Made by a program: the position numbers and the translations under genes. Below the pieces are notes generated by a model that was given only the letters and a program-made list of their open reading frames with translations, did no database searches and had not been told where the DNA came from. A DNA stretch of 64,000 nt from contig OZ020307.1 of assembly GCA_963971305.1 (NCBI GenBank), forward strand, positions 55,425,702 through 55,489,701. Reading direction: 5' to 3'. Origin of the DNA: Arcuatula senhousia (Eukaryota; Mollusca; Bivalvia; Mytilida; Mytilidae). Each line of letters begins with the position of its first letter. The first letter of the stretch is position 1. Positions 33,280-48,200 of the stretch are shown here, piece by piece.

Positions 33280-36200
33280 GTATATTTTTTAAATGATACA
33301 TGTACATGTAATATTTAATATAGAATAAACAAGATGGTCACAAATCAAGCAAACTTTGTCAAGCAAAACACACATCTCTATTGACACTATATGTTCATGT
33401 GAAATAGTAACGATAATATAACCCTTAATCTGGTATTTTCAATAAGGGTTTAACAGGGACGGATCCAGGGTCTGACTAAAGGGGGGGAGGGCGTGAATGC
33501 CGAATATGCAAATTTTCCCTTGAAAATTTCAGCATGTCTGTCAATTTTATATTAAAAAAAATTAAAATTCTCAGTAAAAAAAGGGGGCACTCGCCCCCCT
33601 CTGGATCCGCCACTGGGTTACGATTCCCGTCCATAACCTTCAACGGATCACAGTGTCTCAGATTCGTGGCACTCTTATATAATTATATGTCATGTATGTT
33701 TGTTTGTATGTTTGCAATTCACTTGCCTGAATACTTGTTTTTTATTTTTTTGTTTTATTTATCCAAATTTCACTTGCCCAACAGAATTTTTACTGGCCAG
33801 GGGCACACAGGGGCAAGCGGACTAGTGCTAATTTCACAAACTGGAAATTCGTGAACATATTTCATGTATCTGATCGAAATTTATCTTATAATACTTATAA
33901 TTAATAATATCTTGTACATGTTGTAAAAAAACACCTAAGCAATTGTAAAAGGTTTAAATGAAAAAAAATAATTTTACTCCATTGAGTGCAATGAGAGGGA
34001 ATCATTACCCTCACAGAGTAAATCCAAGTGAGGGTTTATAAGTTATTGTAACTACATTTTCCTAGAGGAACTCCTTAAAATGAGTGTCCTACTTTATATA
34101 CCAAATAACATGTAAATTTTATAAGACAAAGACAAAATCAGACAACACAGACAAAAACAACTGAAAGAAATTATAAACAGGTACATGTAACACAAACACA
34201 CACAAAAAAAAACAACTGTAACACACCAACATGGTTCTTGGCGAAAAGTCCAACAAATGTTATTTAGAAGTCCTTATTACGAGTAATTGCCAATGGTATA
34301 CATGTTAGCAGGTCAAGGACTTTTGTAAATACTAAAATAAATAGACCTAGTGCTTAAAAAAAGTCTTTAATCAAAGACCTCTGACCAGTGATGATTTCAA
34401 CCCCTTACAAAACACAGTTCCAACAATTCTATATAAATTTCTTAATTTATTTGCTGAGCAGTATGATTGCTTTTGAATAATTTTGAATAAATTCTACTGA
34501 ATTAATTGTTTAAGTGATTATAAGTGTTATCTTCCTTACATGTGGGTGTTCAGTACCCTGGAGGTGCTTTAAAAAACACTTTATCCCCTTGTTATTGTAC
34601 AAAAACAAGCCCCACGTGCACTTTTTATATGAAAAATAGCAAAAAGTAAAAGGAAAATCATTATACACATGAAAGACAATGTAGGGTGCAGGTTAAGGTA
34701 GGTATTTCTTAAAAAAAAAGATTTTGACGTAGGGTTCCAATTCCCTTTTGCACTTTATATGGATGTACATGTAAGGCCTCATCATACATCTTTACAACAT
34801 TACATTAAAAAGTGAAGAGGTACAAATGTACGCTTACAATATGACTACCGGTATGTAGTATGAACATTTATATTTACATGCATTTAAAAACTTTTCAGTG
34901 CAGTATGATCGAGTGAATTAGTTTAAATCATTACAAGTGAATATAACTTAGATTATGCAAATACATTTTCAAACTTCAACAATATGAAAGTTGTTATTTT
35001 AGTCTGATAAGGGAGCTTTTAACACAGAAGTACCTTAGGTAAAATCTAAAATACAAAGCTTATCTGTATTGATTGGACTCCTTTACTAATGTTTTATTTA
35101 TGACAATTCCCAGATGTTGCAAGGAAAAGGTTATTCTTGTTTTCTTTTTAGCTAAAACATACATTTAAGGGTTCACGTGTAAATTATTAGGATTTTAAGT
35201 AATAAATACATGTACTTAAAAAGGTTTATCTTTAACTGTAGAAACAAGGACTTCTGTGTGTGAGCTCACAAAAGATATCTCACACTTATTACTACTCCCC
35301 TTGATAAAATCTGAGAGAACATACATTTTTGTACACCTACATCTCCACATGACAGGGCTGTCAAATTTTTATGAGCTGCATGCATGAGATTCGAAAAAAA
35401 AATTTGAAAGATCAAAGGAAAAAATTAAAAGATCAAAGAAATTTGCTGCCAAAGTCACACTTGACAGGTCTGACATGATGTACATGTACTTCCTTTGTTA
35501 AAAGTTTTAACAAAACCATCAAGTGGTTTATCGAAGAGGAGTCGATCATATGAGACCAGTGGACACATGTACAGATTAGTACAGGATGATTCTCATATCA
35601 TTTATATACCCCCAAATTGTTTTGGGAAAAAAATGCTGTTCTTTACCTCAGAATGGCAAGATATAAGTAGTGAGACATTGTTTAAGAATAAATACAACAA
35701 AAAAGTACATTTTTATACGACCTAAAAAAAATTGCGGACTTAGGATCGTATGATGCTGTTGTCGTTGTTGTCTGTTAACTTTAGTGAATACACGATAACT
35801 TTAGTTCTATTTATCCGAATGCAATGAAATTTGACAATGATAGTCCTTACCATTAGAGGATGAGTGGAATTAATTTTGGGGGGTACCTCCTTTTATCATT
35901 TAGAAATGAGGGGCCAAAATTGCAACTTTTTTGTTTGTTCCCACAATAACTTTTGTTCAGGTCAACCAAATGCTGTGAAATTTTACTATAATGTTTCATA
36001 CCTTGAAAGGATGAATGGGATTGATTTTTAGGGTCCCCCCTTTTTTCGTTGAGAAAGAGGCACCAAGTGTCAAAAGTCCAATAGGCAAAGACGAAACCGT
36101 TTAACGGGTAAACACGAACAAAAACATCACAAATAAACACTAAACATAAAATCAACCAAATGGAAATCAACAACGCAAACTCAAGTCGTGACAAGAGTGA

Positions 36201-39200
36201 ACTCAGGTGCTTGGGAAGAGTAAGCGGTTCCTGCCTGCTATAGCACACCTGTCATGTTGCTAATTTCCGTGTGTCAAATCCAGTAAGACAAAACAAATTT
36301 CTACGACAAACCAACATCTGCACTCTTTTGAGATACAGAAATCCCATATTTGTCTATGAGTGCATGGTGTCTACTGTAAGATTTCTTGAGTGAAGAAAGC
36401 AACTGTGGAGCAACATAATCCTGTGTCAGCAATTTCTGTGTCAAACGTGGCGCTCTGCCAAGGAAATCGATGTAATTCCGGCAAGCTCTGGAGTAACTAA
36501 TCAACTGTGATACAAGGAATCCATAAGCAGGAGCGGACGGAATGTTGTTACACAAAAAAGGAAAGTTGACGATTGGAAAGTTGAAGTCATCACGTTTGTC
36601 ATAGAGCTTTGTTGAAAGTCTTCCCTGAGATTCAATTTCGAGATGTAGATCTAAATATCATGAAGCAGACTTCCTAGAATCCGTTGTGTCCTTTATCTCA
36701 AGTTTCTGGGGATATAATTATGAGATGGAGAAAGACACCAATTTGAGAATTGTTTAGAAAAAGGACATCATCAATATAACAGAACATGAGGTTGAAAGAG
36801 AGAGCAAATCTACGATCTTTTTTGTCTAGAAGAGTTTGTAAGAACCCTGCTTCATATGAATGTACATGTAGAACAATGTAGAAACAAATCAGCAAGCAAA
36901 GGTGCACAATTAGTGCCCATTGGAATCCCTATTGTTTGCTGAAAAACACGTCCACCAAACTGAACAAATATGTTGTTGATAAGAAAATTGAGCATGTCGA
37001 CTATTAGGTCTTCTGTATATATTTGTTCTTTTTCTTAGACTCATTGATGACAAAGCAAGTCTTACTGTAATCGACTACCAAATATGTGTACCTGCATTTT
37101 CCATTCTTTTTGAAAAAGCTGCGTTTAGTCAGCTGTGCCAATCATGATTTGAGTTGTTCATGCGGAATAGAAATCTAAAGTTTTGCTGATGGTGCAAGAT
37201 GAAACTGATTTCGAGTTAAGAATCTCCAACAGTTCTATGAATTATTCAGGATCCACATTTGATCGAAACCATTTCTAGAATAACAACAATCGTAATATTT
37301 CTGGAGGCCAGAGTATTGAAGGGCAAAAAGGGGCAAAAAATGCAACTTTTTTATTTCTGGTCCGATTTTGAAATTTTTGCATGTTAAAATGGAGGATTAA
37401 TTTAAATTATTGCAGCCTCCCCTTTGTAGCTCACCTGGACCAAAGGTCCATGTGAGCTATTGCCATCACTTGGCGTCCATCGTCGTCGTTGTTGTCGTCC
37501 GTCGTCGTTAACTTTTCTTTGAAAATCTTCTCCTCCAAAACAACTGAAGGGATTGCTTTGAAACTTTGCACACTGCATCTATGGGATGTCCTCTACCAAG
37601 ATTGCACAAATGGTGACCACCGTCCAAACAACATGGCCGCCGTTACTAAAAATAGACCAATGGGGTCAGACTACTGTTTTTAGCTTGTAAATCAAAAAGT
37701 ATAAGATATAGATGAAATCTGATGCCACGCTACTGCTTCAGCATCAAAAGCTCTACTAAAGTCTTCATTGAGTCAAAGTTGTCAGATGACCCCTTAAAGG
37801 TGAAAAATAGTATTTTTTCATGTTTTTGGCCTATAGAACAATGTAGAATGAAAACTATGACAGATAGAGAAAAGTTGTTGCTTGCTTAAATGTTCAGCTC
37901 ATTTAGCCCTACAAAAGTCTCCATAGGGTCAAAGTTGTCAGATGACCCCTTAAAGGGGTTACGGTCCTTAAGAAAACGTTTTTAGCTCACCTGAAGGGTC
38001 AAGTGAGCTATTGTCATCGTTAGGCATCTGCCGTCCGTCGTTAACTTTTCTTCAAAGATCTTCTTCTCTGAAACCACTAATGGGATTGCTTTGAAACTTT
38101 GTACACTTGATCTTTAGGATGTCCTCTACCAAGTTGGTGAAATTTGTGAACGTAGACCAACAAACATGGCTGCCGTTACTAAAAATAGTTATTTCTCCTT
38201 TATTAGCTCACCTGGACCGAAGGTCCATGTGAGCTATTACCATCACTTGGCGTCCGTCGTTGTCCGCGTCGTCGTCGTCGTCGTCCGTTAACAATTTTTA
38301 AAAAATCTTCTTCTCTGAAACTGCTGAACAGAATTTCTTCAAACTTGATATGATTGATCCTTAGGGTGTCCTGCACAAAAATTGTGTTCGGTATTTTGAT
38401 CCGTCTAAAAACATGGCCGCCGTTGCTAAAAATAGACCAGGGGGGGGTCAGACTACTGTTTTTGGCTTGTAAATCAAAAAGTATAAGAGATAGATGAAAT
38501 CTGATGCCACGCTACTGCTTCAGCATCAAAAGCTCTACAAAAGTCTCCATTGAGTCGAAGTTGTCAGATGACCCCTTATGGGAGTTACGGCCCCTTAAAG
38601 GTGAAAATAGCATTTTTTCATGTTTTTGGCCTATGGAATGAAAACTATTGCAGATAGAGAGAAGCTGTTGCTTGCTTAAATGTTCAGCTCATTTAGCTCT
38701 ACTGAAGTCTCCATAAGGTCAAAGTTGTCAGATGACCCCTTATAGGGGTTATGGCCCCTTAAAGGCAAAAAACAGAGTTTTTGGCCTGTAGAATGAAAAC
38801 TATTGCAGATAGAGAAAAGCTGTAGCTTGCTTAAATGTTCAGCTCCTTTAGCTCTACAATAGCCTCCATAGGGTCGAAGTTGTCAGATGACCCCTTATAG
38901 GGATTACGGCCCCTTAAAGGCAAAAAATAGTGCTTTTGGCCTATAGAATGAAAACTATTGCAGATAGAGAAAAGCTGTTGCTTGCTTAAATGTTCAGCTC
39001 ATTTAGCTCTACACAATCCTCCATAGGGTTGAAGTTGTCAGATGACCTCTTATAGGGGTTACGGCCCCTTAAAGGCAAAAAATAGTGATTTTGGCCTATA
39101 GAATGAAAACTATTGCAGATAAAGAAAAGCTGTTGCTTGCTTAAATGTTCAGCTCATTTAGCTCTACACAAGTCTCCATATGGTCGAAGTTGTCAGATGA

Positions 39201-42200
39201 CCCCTTATAGGGGTTACAGCCCCTTAAAGGCAAAAAATAGTGTTTTTGGCCTATGGAATGAAAACTATTGCAGATAGAGAAAAGTTGTTGCTTGCTTAAA
39301 TGTTCAGCTCATTTAGCTCTACAAAAGTTTCCATAGGGTCAAAGTTACCAGATGACCCCTTATAGTGGTTACGGCCCCTTAAAGGCAAAAAAAAGTGTTT
39401 TTGGCCTAAAGAAAGAAAACTTTTGCAGATAGAGAAAAGATGTTGCTTGCTTAAATGTTCAGCTTAATTAGCTCTACAAAAGTCTTTTTAGGGTCGAAGT
39501 TGTCAGATGACCCCTTAAAGGGGTTATGGCCCTTTAAAGGTGAAAAATAGTGTTTTTTGCTTTGGAATGAAAACTATTGCAGATAGAGAAAAGCTTTTTA
39601 TTGCTTAAACATTCAGCTCATTTAGCTATACAAAAGTCTTCAAAGGGTTGACATTAAGACCAGGTGAGCAATTCAGGCTCCTGGGAGCCTCTTGTTGTCA
39701 AAATTGACCATTTTCACAGTTTTTGGACTTTATCTTGAAAACTGTAAGTGCTAGAAGAAAAGTGACCATTGCAAAATTGTTCAGCTTATTGAGATCTACA
39801 AAAATGATTTCAGGGTCAAAATTGTCAGATCAACCATTTAAGAGTTATTCCCCTTTAACTGATTTTTCTATCAATTTTAATTCTTCTTCTTCTCTAAAAC
39901 CACTGATGGGATTGATTTGAAACTTTGTACACTTGATCTTTAGGATGTCCTCTACCAAGTTTGTGAAATTTGTGAATGTCAACCAACCAACATGGCTGCC
40001 GTTACTAAAAATAGAACTGGTGGGTCAGACCATAGTTTTTGCTTATATCTCAAAAAGTATAAGAGATAGAGAAAATCCTAAGCAACCTCTCTTCTTCAGC
40101 ATCAAAAGCTCTACAATACTCTCCATTGAGTCAAAGTTGTGGGATGACTCCTTACAGGAGTTATTGCCCCTTAATCGTCAAAATTTACCATTTTCACAGT
40201 TTTTATACCCCGCCACACGAAGTGGCAGGGTATTATGTTATACCCTCAGTTTTTTTCGGTGTCTGTCCGTCTGTCCCCTGAAGGTTTCCGACCAATAACT
40301 TGAAAACGTGTCAAAGGATTTGAATGATATTTTGCACAGCTGTAGTACAATAAAATACAGGTCAAGTTCGATTTTCACCATGATCCAAAAAATAGTTACT
40401 AAAAATAGAACAGGGGGGGGGGGGTCAGACCATAGTATTAGCCAATAGCTCAAAAAGTATAAGAGATAGAGAAAATCTGAAGCAACCTTCCTTCTTCAGC
40501 ATCAAAAGCTCTACAAAACTGTCCATTGAGTCAAAGTTGTGGGATGACTCCTGATAGGAATTATTTCTCCTTAATCCTCAAAATTGACCATTTTCACAGT
40601 TTTGGGACTTTATCTTAAAAGCCATACATGTAAGAGCTAGACGAATAGTTAGCATTGCAAAATTGTTCAGCTCATTGAGATCTTCTAAGATGATATCGAT
40701 CAGGGTCAAAATTGTCAGATCATCCTTTTAAGAGTTATCCCCCTTTAAGTGTTTTCAATCAATTTTAACTTGTTTTTTTTTCAAATGGAAAGCTTTATAA
40801 ACTTTGTATTCTTGATCCAAAAAGTGTTTTCTATCCTAACTAGTTTCTTTAATGTTACTTACCAAGTACATGACCATGTTGCACACTAGGCAAGAGGCTT
40901 TAGCATAAGAGATCAGGTGAGCGATTCAGGCTACTGGGAGCCTCTAGTTTCATGTTTTTTGGCCTTTAAAATGAAAAATTTAGCAGATAGAGAAAATATG
41001 TTGCTTGCTTAAATGTTCAGTTCATTTAGTGCTACAAAAGTTTTCATAGGGTCGAAGTTGTCAGATGGCCCCTTATCTAGGGGTTTTGGCCCCTAGAATA
41101 ACATTTTTTCATGATTTGGGCCTATCATGGCTACAGAATGAAACTAAAGTAGATGGAGAAAAGCTGTTACTTGCTTAAATGTTCAGTTCATTGTGCTCTG
41201 GGAGCCTCTTGTTTACCTTACAAAATTAGGGGTCAAAAAGGGCAAAAATCAAAACTTTTTCATTTATTGTCTGATTTCAAAATTTTTTTTGCTAATTAAT
41301 TCTGGTCAAGTATATAGTGAATTTACAAAATTGAGGATAAATGTTGTGACACTCCCCTCCCCTAATTGCTGTAAGGGACCAAAAGCCACTAACTTGAAAT
41401 GTAGCAGATACCTTTTATTAAGGACCAAAATGGATAGTATTATTGTACATGTAATTGTAATTTATTATGATCTGCTTTTGAAATAAAAATAAATTCCTTG
41501 TGAAATGTGGGTGGATTAAAGTCCACCAAAGACTGCATGTGTCAAAAAACTTTGTCAGTCCGCCATGGGCTGCATACATGTACATGTATGTGTCCAAAGC
41601 AATTGACTATCCATATTATACCCCCACTCGTAAGAGAGGGGGATATATTGCAATCACCTTGTCTGTCCGTCCGTCCGTCCGTCCGTAACAAACTTTTGTA
41701 ACAGATTTCTCAGGTTCTACTGAAGGGATTGATTCCAAATTTGGTATACTGCTTTATCATGATGAGTTGTATCGTGCCTCCCCATTCCAGGTCAGTCGCA
41801 CATCTACTTCCTGTTTTCTGAGCCAACTTAGTCTTTTTGAGGGGTTAAAAATAGACAATTTTTCGTAACAGATTTCTCAGCTTCTACAGAAGGGATTGAT
41901 TTCAAATTTGGTGTACAGCTTTGTCATGATGAGTTGTATTGTGCCTCCCCATTCCAGGTCAGTCGCGCATCCACTTCCTGTTTTCTGAGCTGACTTAGTC
42001 TTTTTGAAGGGTAAAATATAGACAATTTTTCGTAACAGATTTCTCAGCTTCTACCGAAGGGATTGATTTCAAATTTGGTATACAGCTTTGTCATGATGAG
42101 TTGTATCGTGCCTCCCTATTCCAGGTCAGTCCAGCATCCACTTCCTGTTTTCTGAGCCGACTTAGTCTTATTTTAAAGTATCTGTCTTTCTAAGAATCAT

Positions 42201-45200
42201 GCAGGGTTTATGATAATGGCGTTTTATGGTAAAAAATAACACATGGGTTTCTTTACATTTTCTGAATCAAGATATAGTGTTATTGTTGAAAATCGAGTCT
42301 GTTTTCCACAAAGGTCTTGGTCATTGGAGAAATCAGTGTTTTGAATTATAATGAAATGCATAGCAAGAAAAGAGTTATCTCCCTTGTTTACAATATTTTT
42401 AATGCAATCTAGGTAAATTTTATCTCTTATGACCAACATCATAGAAACAAATGGCTGTTGTTTTTGTTAATAGGTGACCATTCTGTATTAGAAACCATGT
42501 TCAAAACCATGTGTTATTTTTTACCATGAATCACCCTCTGCATGATTTTTAGAAAGACTGGTACTTAAAGGGTAAAAAATAAATTTTTCGTAACAGATTT
42601 CTCTGCTTCTACTGAGGGGATAAATTTCAAATTTGGTATACAGCTTTAGCATGATGAATTGTATCGTGCCTCCCCTTTCCAGGTCAGTCCCGCATCTACT
42701 TCCTGTTTTCTGAGTGGTCGAGTGAGGGTATCCTTAGCACAACTAAGTGCAATCCCTTGTTTGGCCTATAACGTATAGGGTTCGACATGTTGCGGAAGTA
42801 TCATGCTGCACTCTGCAAAGCTTTTTATTCTAAATGATTTGTTTTAGGTTAACGTTGATCTCTGCAAACATTTACTGATTGACAGACAATATATTGATTA
42901 TTCCCAAGAAGGAGCAAATATTTTTTTTTTGCCCCCACAATGACTTGTTTGAAATTTAACTTACATTCATGTCATCTTTGCAAGCTAAATTTTGCTTTGC
43001 ATGTATAATTTTAGGTACATGTATTGAAATTAAATCCTGTGGCAATATTAGTATGGCAAACTTATGATTATAATTATGTGTATTGAGATTAAGTCATGTT
43101 GTCGCATACAAATGACATGAAATGTTGAAAGCTCTGCTTGATTAAAAGTCAAATGAGAAATCTATAATGTTTATCTTCCCAAGTAACTTGTACTGACTGT
43201 TGGTTTTCTCCTGCGGGTTTTTATTGAATTTGGACAGCACATAAGTCAGTAGTATCCTTGGTGCACAATTTGGCTTCCTTTTTCAACTAACATGTATTTG
43301 GTTACATGTACAAATACTTTTCTTTTGAAACGTATGTTCAATTTTAAAGTCAAATGGTTTTTTTCCCAATATTTGCTGCTGATTAGAAGTGACTGTACAG
43401 AATAGCCAAATTAATTGTAATTCAATAATACCTGTTGTGGTACTTTGTAGTATATCATTTATGTTAGGAATACAGTGAATTACATGTAAGTGATTTAGAG
43501 TACAAAACTTAGACTGATGATTGATGCATTGTATGACATATTTTTGAATATTTAGAAATTCTTATGTCTTTAAATAATTTCTTGGGTAGATCATTTCCCT
43601 AATAACTGTAACATGTTTATTACCCATGAATTAGATAAATTGAGGTACTGACCATTGAACTTGAAAGGGGTGGGGCATGTTTTTTTAATTCAATTTTTGA
43701 TGAAAAAAAAATTCTGAAGAAGGATTTTTACTAGATAACATATTTTGCCTATAATGCAAAAAAGATCTGTTATGCTTAAAAAACAATTTGCACGCTCTGT
43801 TATAGTAAGTGCCATGATTATTTCTACTTTAATATGTACCCACATTGTTATTCCTTAAATATTAACTCATTATTATTACAAAATTGTATAAGAAACATGT
43901 AAATAAACAAGATATTATCTTCATGACATGAATAATGACAATTTCTTAAAGATACATGTACTTGTTAATCATGCTTTGATGAAAAATTTGATTTAAATCT
44001 TCAAATATAATCATATCATCATTAAAATCATGATAAAAACTTTCATCTTAAGATGATTACAGGTAAATTTTTAAGATGTAAGAAATTTATCACCTTAAGG
44101 CCGGGGACTAAGAATGCCTGTTCAGTGAACCATAACTGACATTTTATCCCAGTATGTATAGTATCTACCTTGGCCCCATATGTTTTTATAAAAGTTTGGA
44201 TCTATATGGGAAAAACTTTAATTTTATTGTTGGATTTTATTATTGAATTATAAGGAGTGGATTTTCAGAAACATGTAAGCATTTGGTATATTTGATGGTG
44301 ATGTTACGATGTTAAGGTTTGTTGTACTTGTATGTTGTTCCTACAATTATTTCAGCCATTGGTCCATAAGTAATTATAATTCATACCTGTACTTACATCG
44401 TCAGAATTTTTTTCTTTAAACATTCTTGCTATTTATTAACTGGGTCAAATTAGCATTAAAAGACTATTTGTAGAAATTGATAGGTTTATTTTTGACTCCA
44501 AATGTTTACATGTATGTTTTGAATTTTCTTTTAAATTTCTGCATCGTGAATTAATATTGACATGTAAGCAGCCCATCCCTATTTGCTAATGGCATCTCTA
44601 TGTATAGCTACTCTTTCAACTAAAAGTTTAAGAAGCATTTCTAAGGTTTGATTTGATACATGTATGTACAAATGTATTTTAACATACTTGACTTTGTTGT
44701 CAACTTATATTTTTGCAAATTAAAAACCATTAATTGACTACATGTATAAATTAATTGACTGTATATTAAAATTGCTGAGTAAGCATTCATCATTGAATCA
44801 AACAATTTGATTATACAAAATGTGCATCTTGCAGCTTTTCTCAATACAAAATACAAAATTTGCACTTGAATCTTCAAGGTTTTAGATTTAAACTTTCAGC
44901 CATTGTTATAAACCTTGGGATATTTCCAAAGTTCTAGGCTGTATCAAGTTTCCCCTTTGTCATTCACTTTTCCCTGTTGCAATGCTCCAGTTGACACTGG
45001 GGAGGTTTTTTGACAGTCTGTGACGGTGGTTTGATATTGTTTTTCACGTCAGGTGTAAACGCTCAGTGAAAATAAGGTTTATGACTGCAATAAATTTTGT
45101 CTGTTTTATACAATGTATGTTTACATATTGTAAATATATGTATATGGAAAATAATTTTTAAAATGGAACTGTTTTAATTTGTAACCTTGAAATAAGTCAG

Positions 45201-48200
45201 GTATGGGAATTATATATAGTTTAGTTAATCACACATCTGTGTCATGTTTTCTTGTTATTTTGTGGATGATTAATTTTTTTCTGTATAAATTTAACCTAAG
45301 TTTTAATATTGGTTATGAATTCCATATCTGCCTTTTGCCTCTTTAATATTGTCGTGGAAAAATTCACAACTGTTACAAATTAAGTGCAGATCTCTGTAAG
45401 AATCAGGCAAAATCTAAAAACTTTGAATCATGATTTTAAAAACACACGGTTTTGACAATAAATTGTCATTCAAAATAGCCTTCTAATGAAGAAACAAACA
45501 TTAGTTGTTGTCTCGAGTGTCAGAGGATGGAGAAAAATTTCTGTAATAATGATAGGAATTCAGTGTGACTTGACAGAGATATCTCCCTTAGATTCAAATT
45601 TTATATGCATTTCAATCAAAATATATCTCAAATTACTGACTTTTAAAAAAAGTGCCAATGCATTTTTTGTTACTTTTTAAGCATATAGAACAGTATTTTG
45701 AAGTCAAACTCATGTGTTTTTTTAATCATGATTCACCCATTGCCTGATTCTTACAGAGAATGGCACTTAGGGAATAACTGTATTGTATTTCAAGCTTTGG
45801 AGGCGTAAAACGTAGATTTTACTGTCGCAAATTTAGTTTACCTGGCGACGCGTAGCGGAGACAGGTAAACGGGTATTTGCGACAGTAAAATCAAGTTTTA
45901 CGCCGCCAAAGCTTGAAATACAAAACGGTTATTTCCATTCTAATGCAACCAATCATAAAATTTGATGAAAATTATGAAACATTTTGGAAAAAAGCTAATG
46001 ATTAAAAATTCCGCGAAAAAGCAGGTCCCCTTTTTGTACAAAACAATTGGTGACGTCACGGGAAAGATCCACCTGAAATCTGAAATTCCAGACATTTTTG
46101 AGAAAACTGTACGCTTCAATTCCTAATAAATTTTAAAGAAAGGATGTTTCACATACAGATCTGATATATATTTTGCCCCTTTCTCCAGATATTCTTCTTC
46201 TCGAAATATGCATTTTCCAATATGGCGACTTTCCTTAGTTACGGCAGGTAAATCGTGGGTTTTACGCAGGTCGCCGTCCAATGAAAAAGCGTCTAACAAA
46301 AATATTGCATTAGAATTAATTTTTGTACAGGTAACAATTTTTTATTTTATTTATCCCAGAATGTACAGAATTAGAATGGCATATACATGTAGTGTTCGGG
46401 CCCATTTGTTCATCCAACTGTCCCAAATGTTGTGAAATGGGGCATTATGTCTTTTGGACATATTATTGTTATGTATATATTTTAAAAAAATGCAATGAAT
46501 ACTCAGCTACCGTCCTGCAACCAGGAAAAAAACAAAAAAGTGTTACATGTCAACCAAACAAATAACCTCAATAATTCTAGTTGTTTATATTTAAGAAATA
46601 TTGAGTTCTTGCTTCAACTAATGTACATGTACGAGGTAAATAAATAACTTTGGAAGCTTATCAGGTTGAACCTGGACCATATTATAAATGATTGGTTCAT
46701 TGATAATATAGTAGGCTGATATGGGAAGGAATACAAAGATGGGCATTCAAATATTAATTAATCAAACATACAATGAATATATCAACAGGTGACACTCAAA
46801 ACAATGCACCCAAAACACATGCATGTGATAACAACCAGTCAACTACTGTGGTTTCATTATTATTCAATTGGTATCAATTTTCTTGGTTTTCGTGGGTGGC
46901 CTTGACCTACAAAATTTGATACCCCACGAAAAGCAAATTTAACATTGTTCTGTATGCTGCACATTCAGAACCACAAATTTTAGATTCCATGAAATGGTAC
47001 TTTTTCATCAAACCACGAAAAATGGTACCAACAAAAATATCGAATCCACAGTATTCAAAACTACAGGTAAACGAGAACCTGCAACATGACAATAATAAAC
47101 TGAAGTGCTCTTGAAAGGCAAGTAATGCCTGTTTTTTCAATACACTCATCAGAGACTATTGACAGACTCAGAGACGATTTAAGTTTTTTTTTTCAATGAA
47201 AAATGATTTTATTGTTTTATTTTTCAGATTCTCGATCTCTTTCATTAGCCTCATCGGAGGAAGATGTTCTCAACCAGTCTAACACTACAGGTTGGTACAA
47301 TATTGTTTAGGCCATAATAAACAAGATGTTAAATAAGGGTTCACGTGCAACTTACATGAACTTCATGTACATGGCTTGTGATATTTGACAAAGATGAGAT
47401 AGAGATGTGGAATAAGTGTACGTGACACAACTAACAGTAAAGAAACAGTAATTTATAAAATCACAATGGAATACAGCTAGCAGTCTTCAACATAAGGCCT
47501 AAATTAAAATATTGTATGTTTGCCCTCAGCCGACCGACCCCCGAAATTCGTTGCGACTGAAAATATTTTATTTACATTTATCGGCAATATTATTTTATTC
47601 CGTTTCGCTTCCGACTGAAAATCTTTTATTTATGTTTACCGACTGCAATTTTTTTCTCGGAATTTTCTGATTTTATCGTACACGTTGATAGTAAAGTAAA
47701 TAGTTATCTGAAAACGGGTCTTTCATGCGTTTGCATAGAATATTTTTTTGTTCCGATTCGAAACTGCTGAATGACATTGATCAAGCATGGCCGCACTCTG
47801 TGTGACCATAAATGAAATTAAAAACGATTTTAAGAAAACGTTGGTCAAAAATAAGATCGTAAAAGTGTTTACAAAAGAAATATGGGACCATATTGCCGGG
47901 GCGGCATTTGGAGATACGGATCAAGAGACAGAAGTAGACGAAGCTTTTGAGAAAGGAAACTGTTATTTATATTTTCACAAATTTTATGAAATATGGCAGT
48001 AAAATCGCCTCTGTGAGATAAAATGGCAGTAAAGTCGCCAATTCAGAATACAACAAACTCAATATACATGTTAACATTAAGGTATAGAAAAACCAAGGCC
48101 CAACCTGGCATTCTAAAATCACAATTTAAGGGATATAGTTAACAAATCTGAACAACAATCACAAAAACATAAGGACGCAAGACATGAAATTGTACACACA

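Larger units (their letters stand above)
33280..47227 (+). other. DLG5 intron 1 (13.9 kb)
   Basis: Dense in repeats, listed separately. Stretches with nothing recognised include 33620-35730 and 42770-45380, both AT-rich with scattered TACATGTA words. ORFs in them are short and lack codon bias or motifs. Confidence 0.7.
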
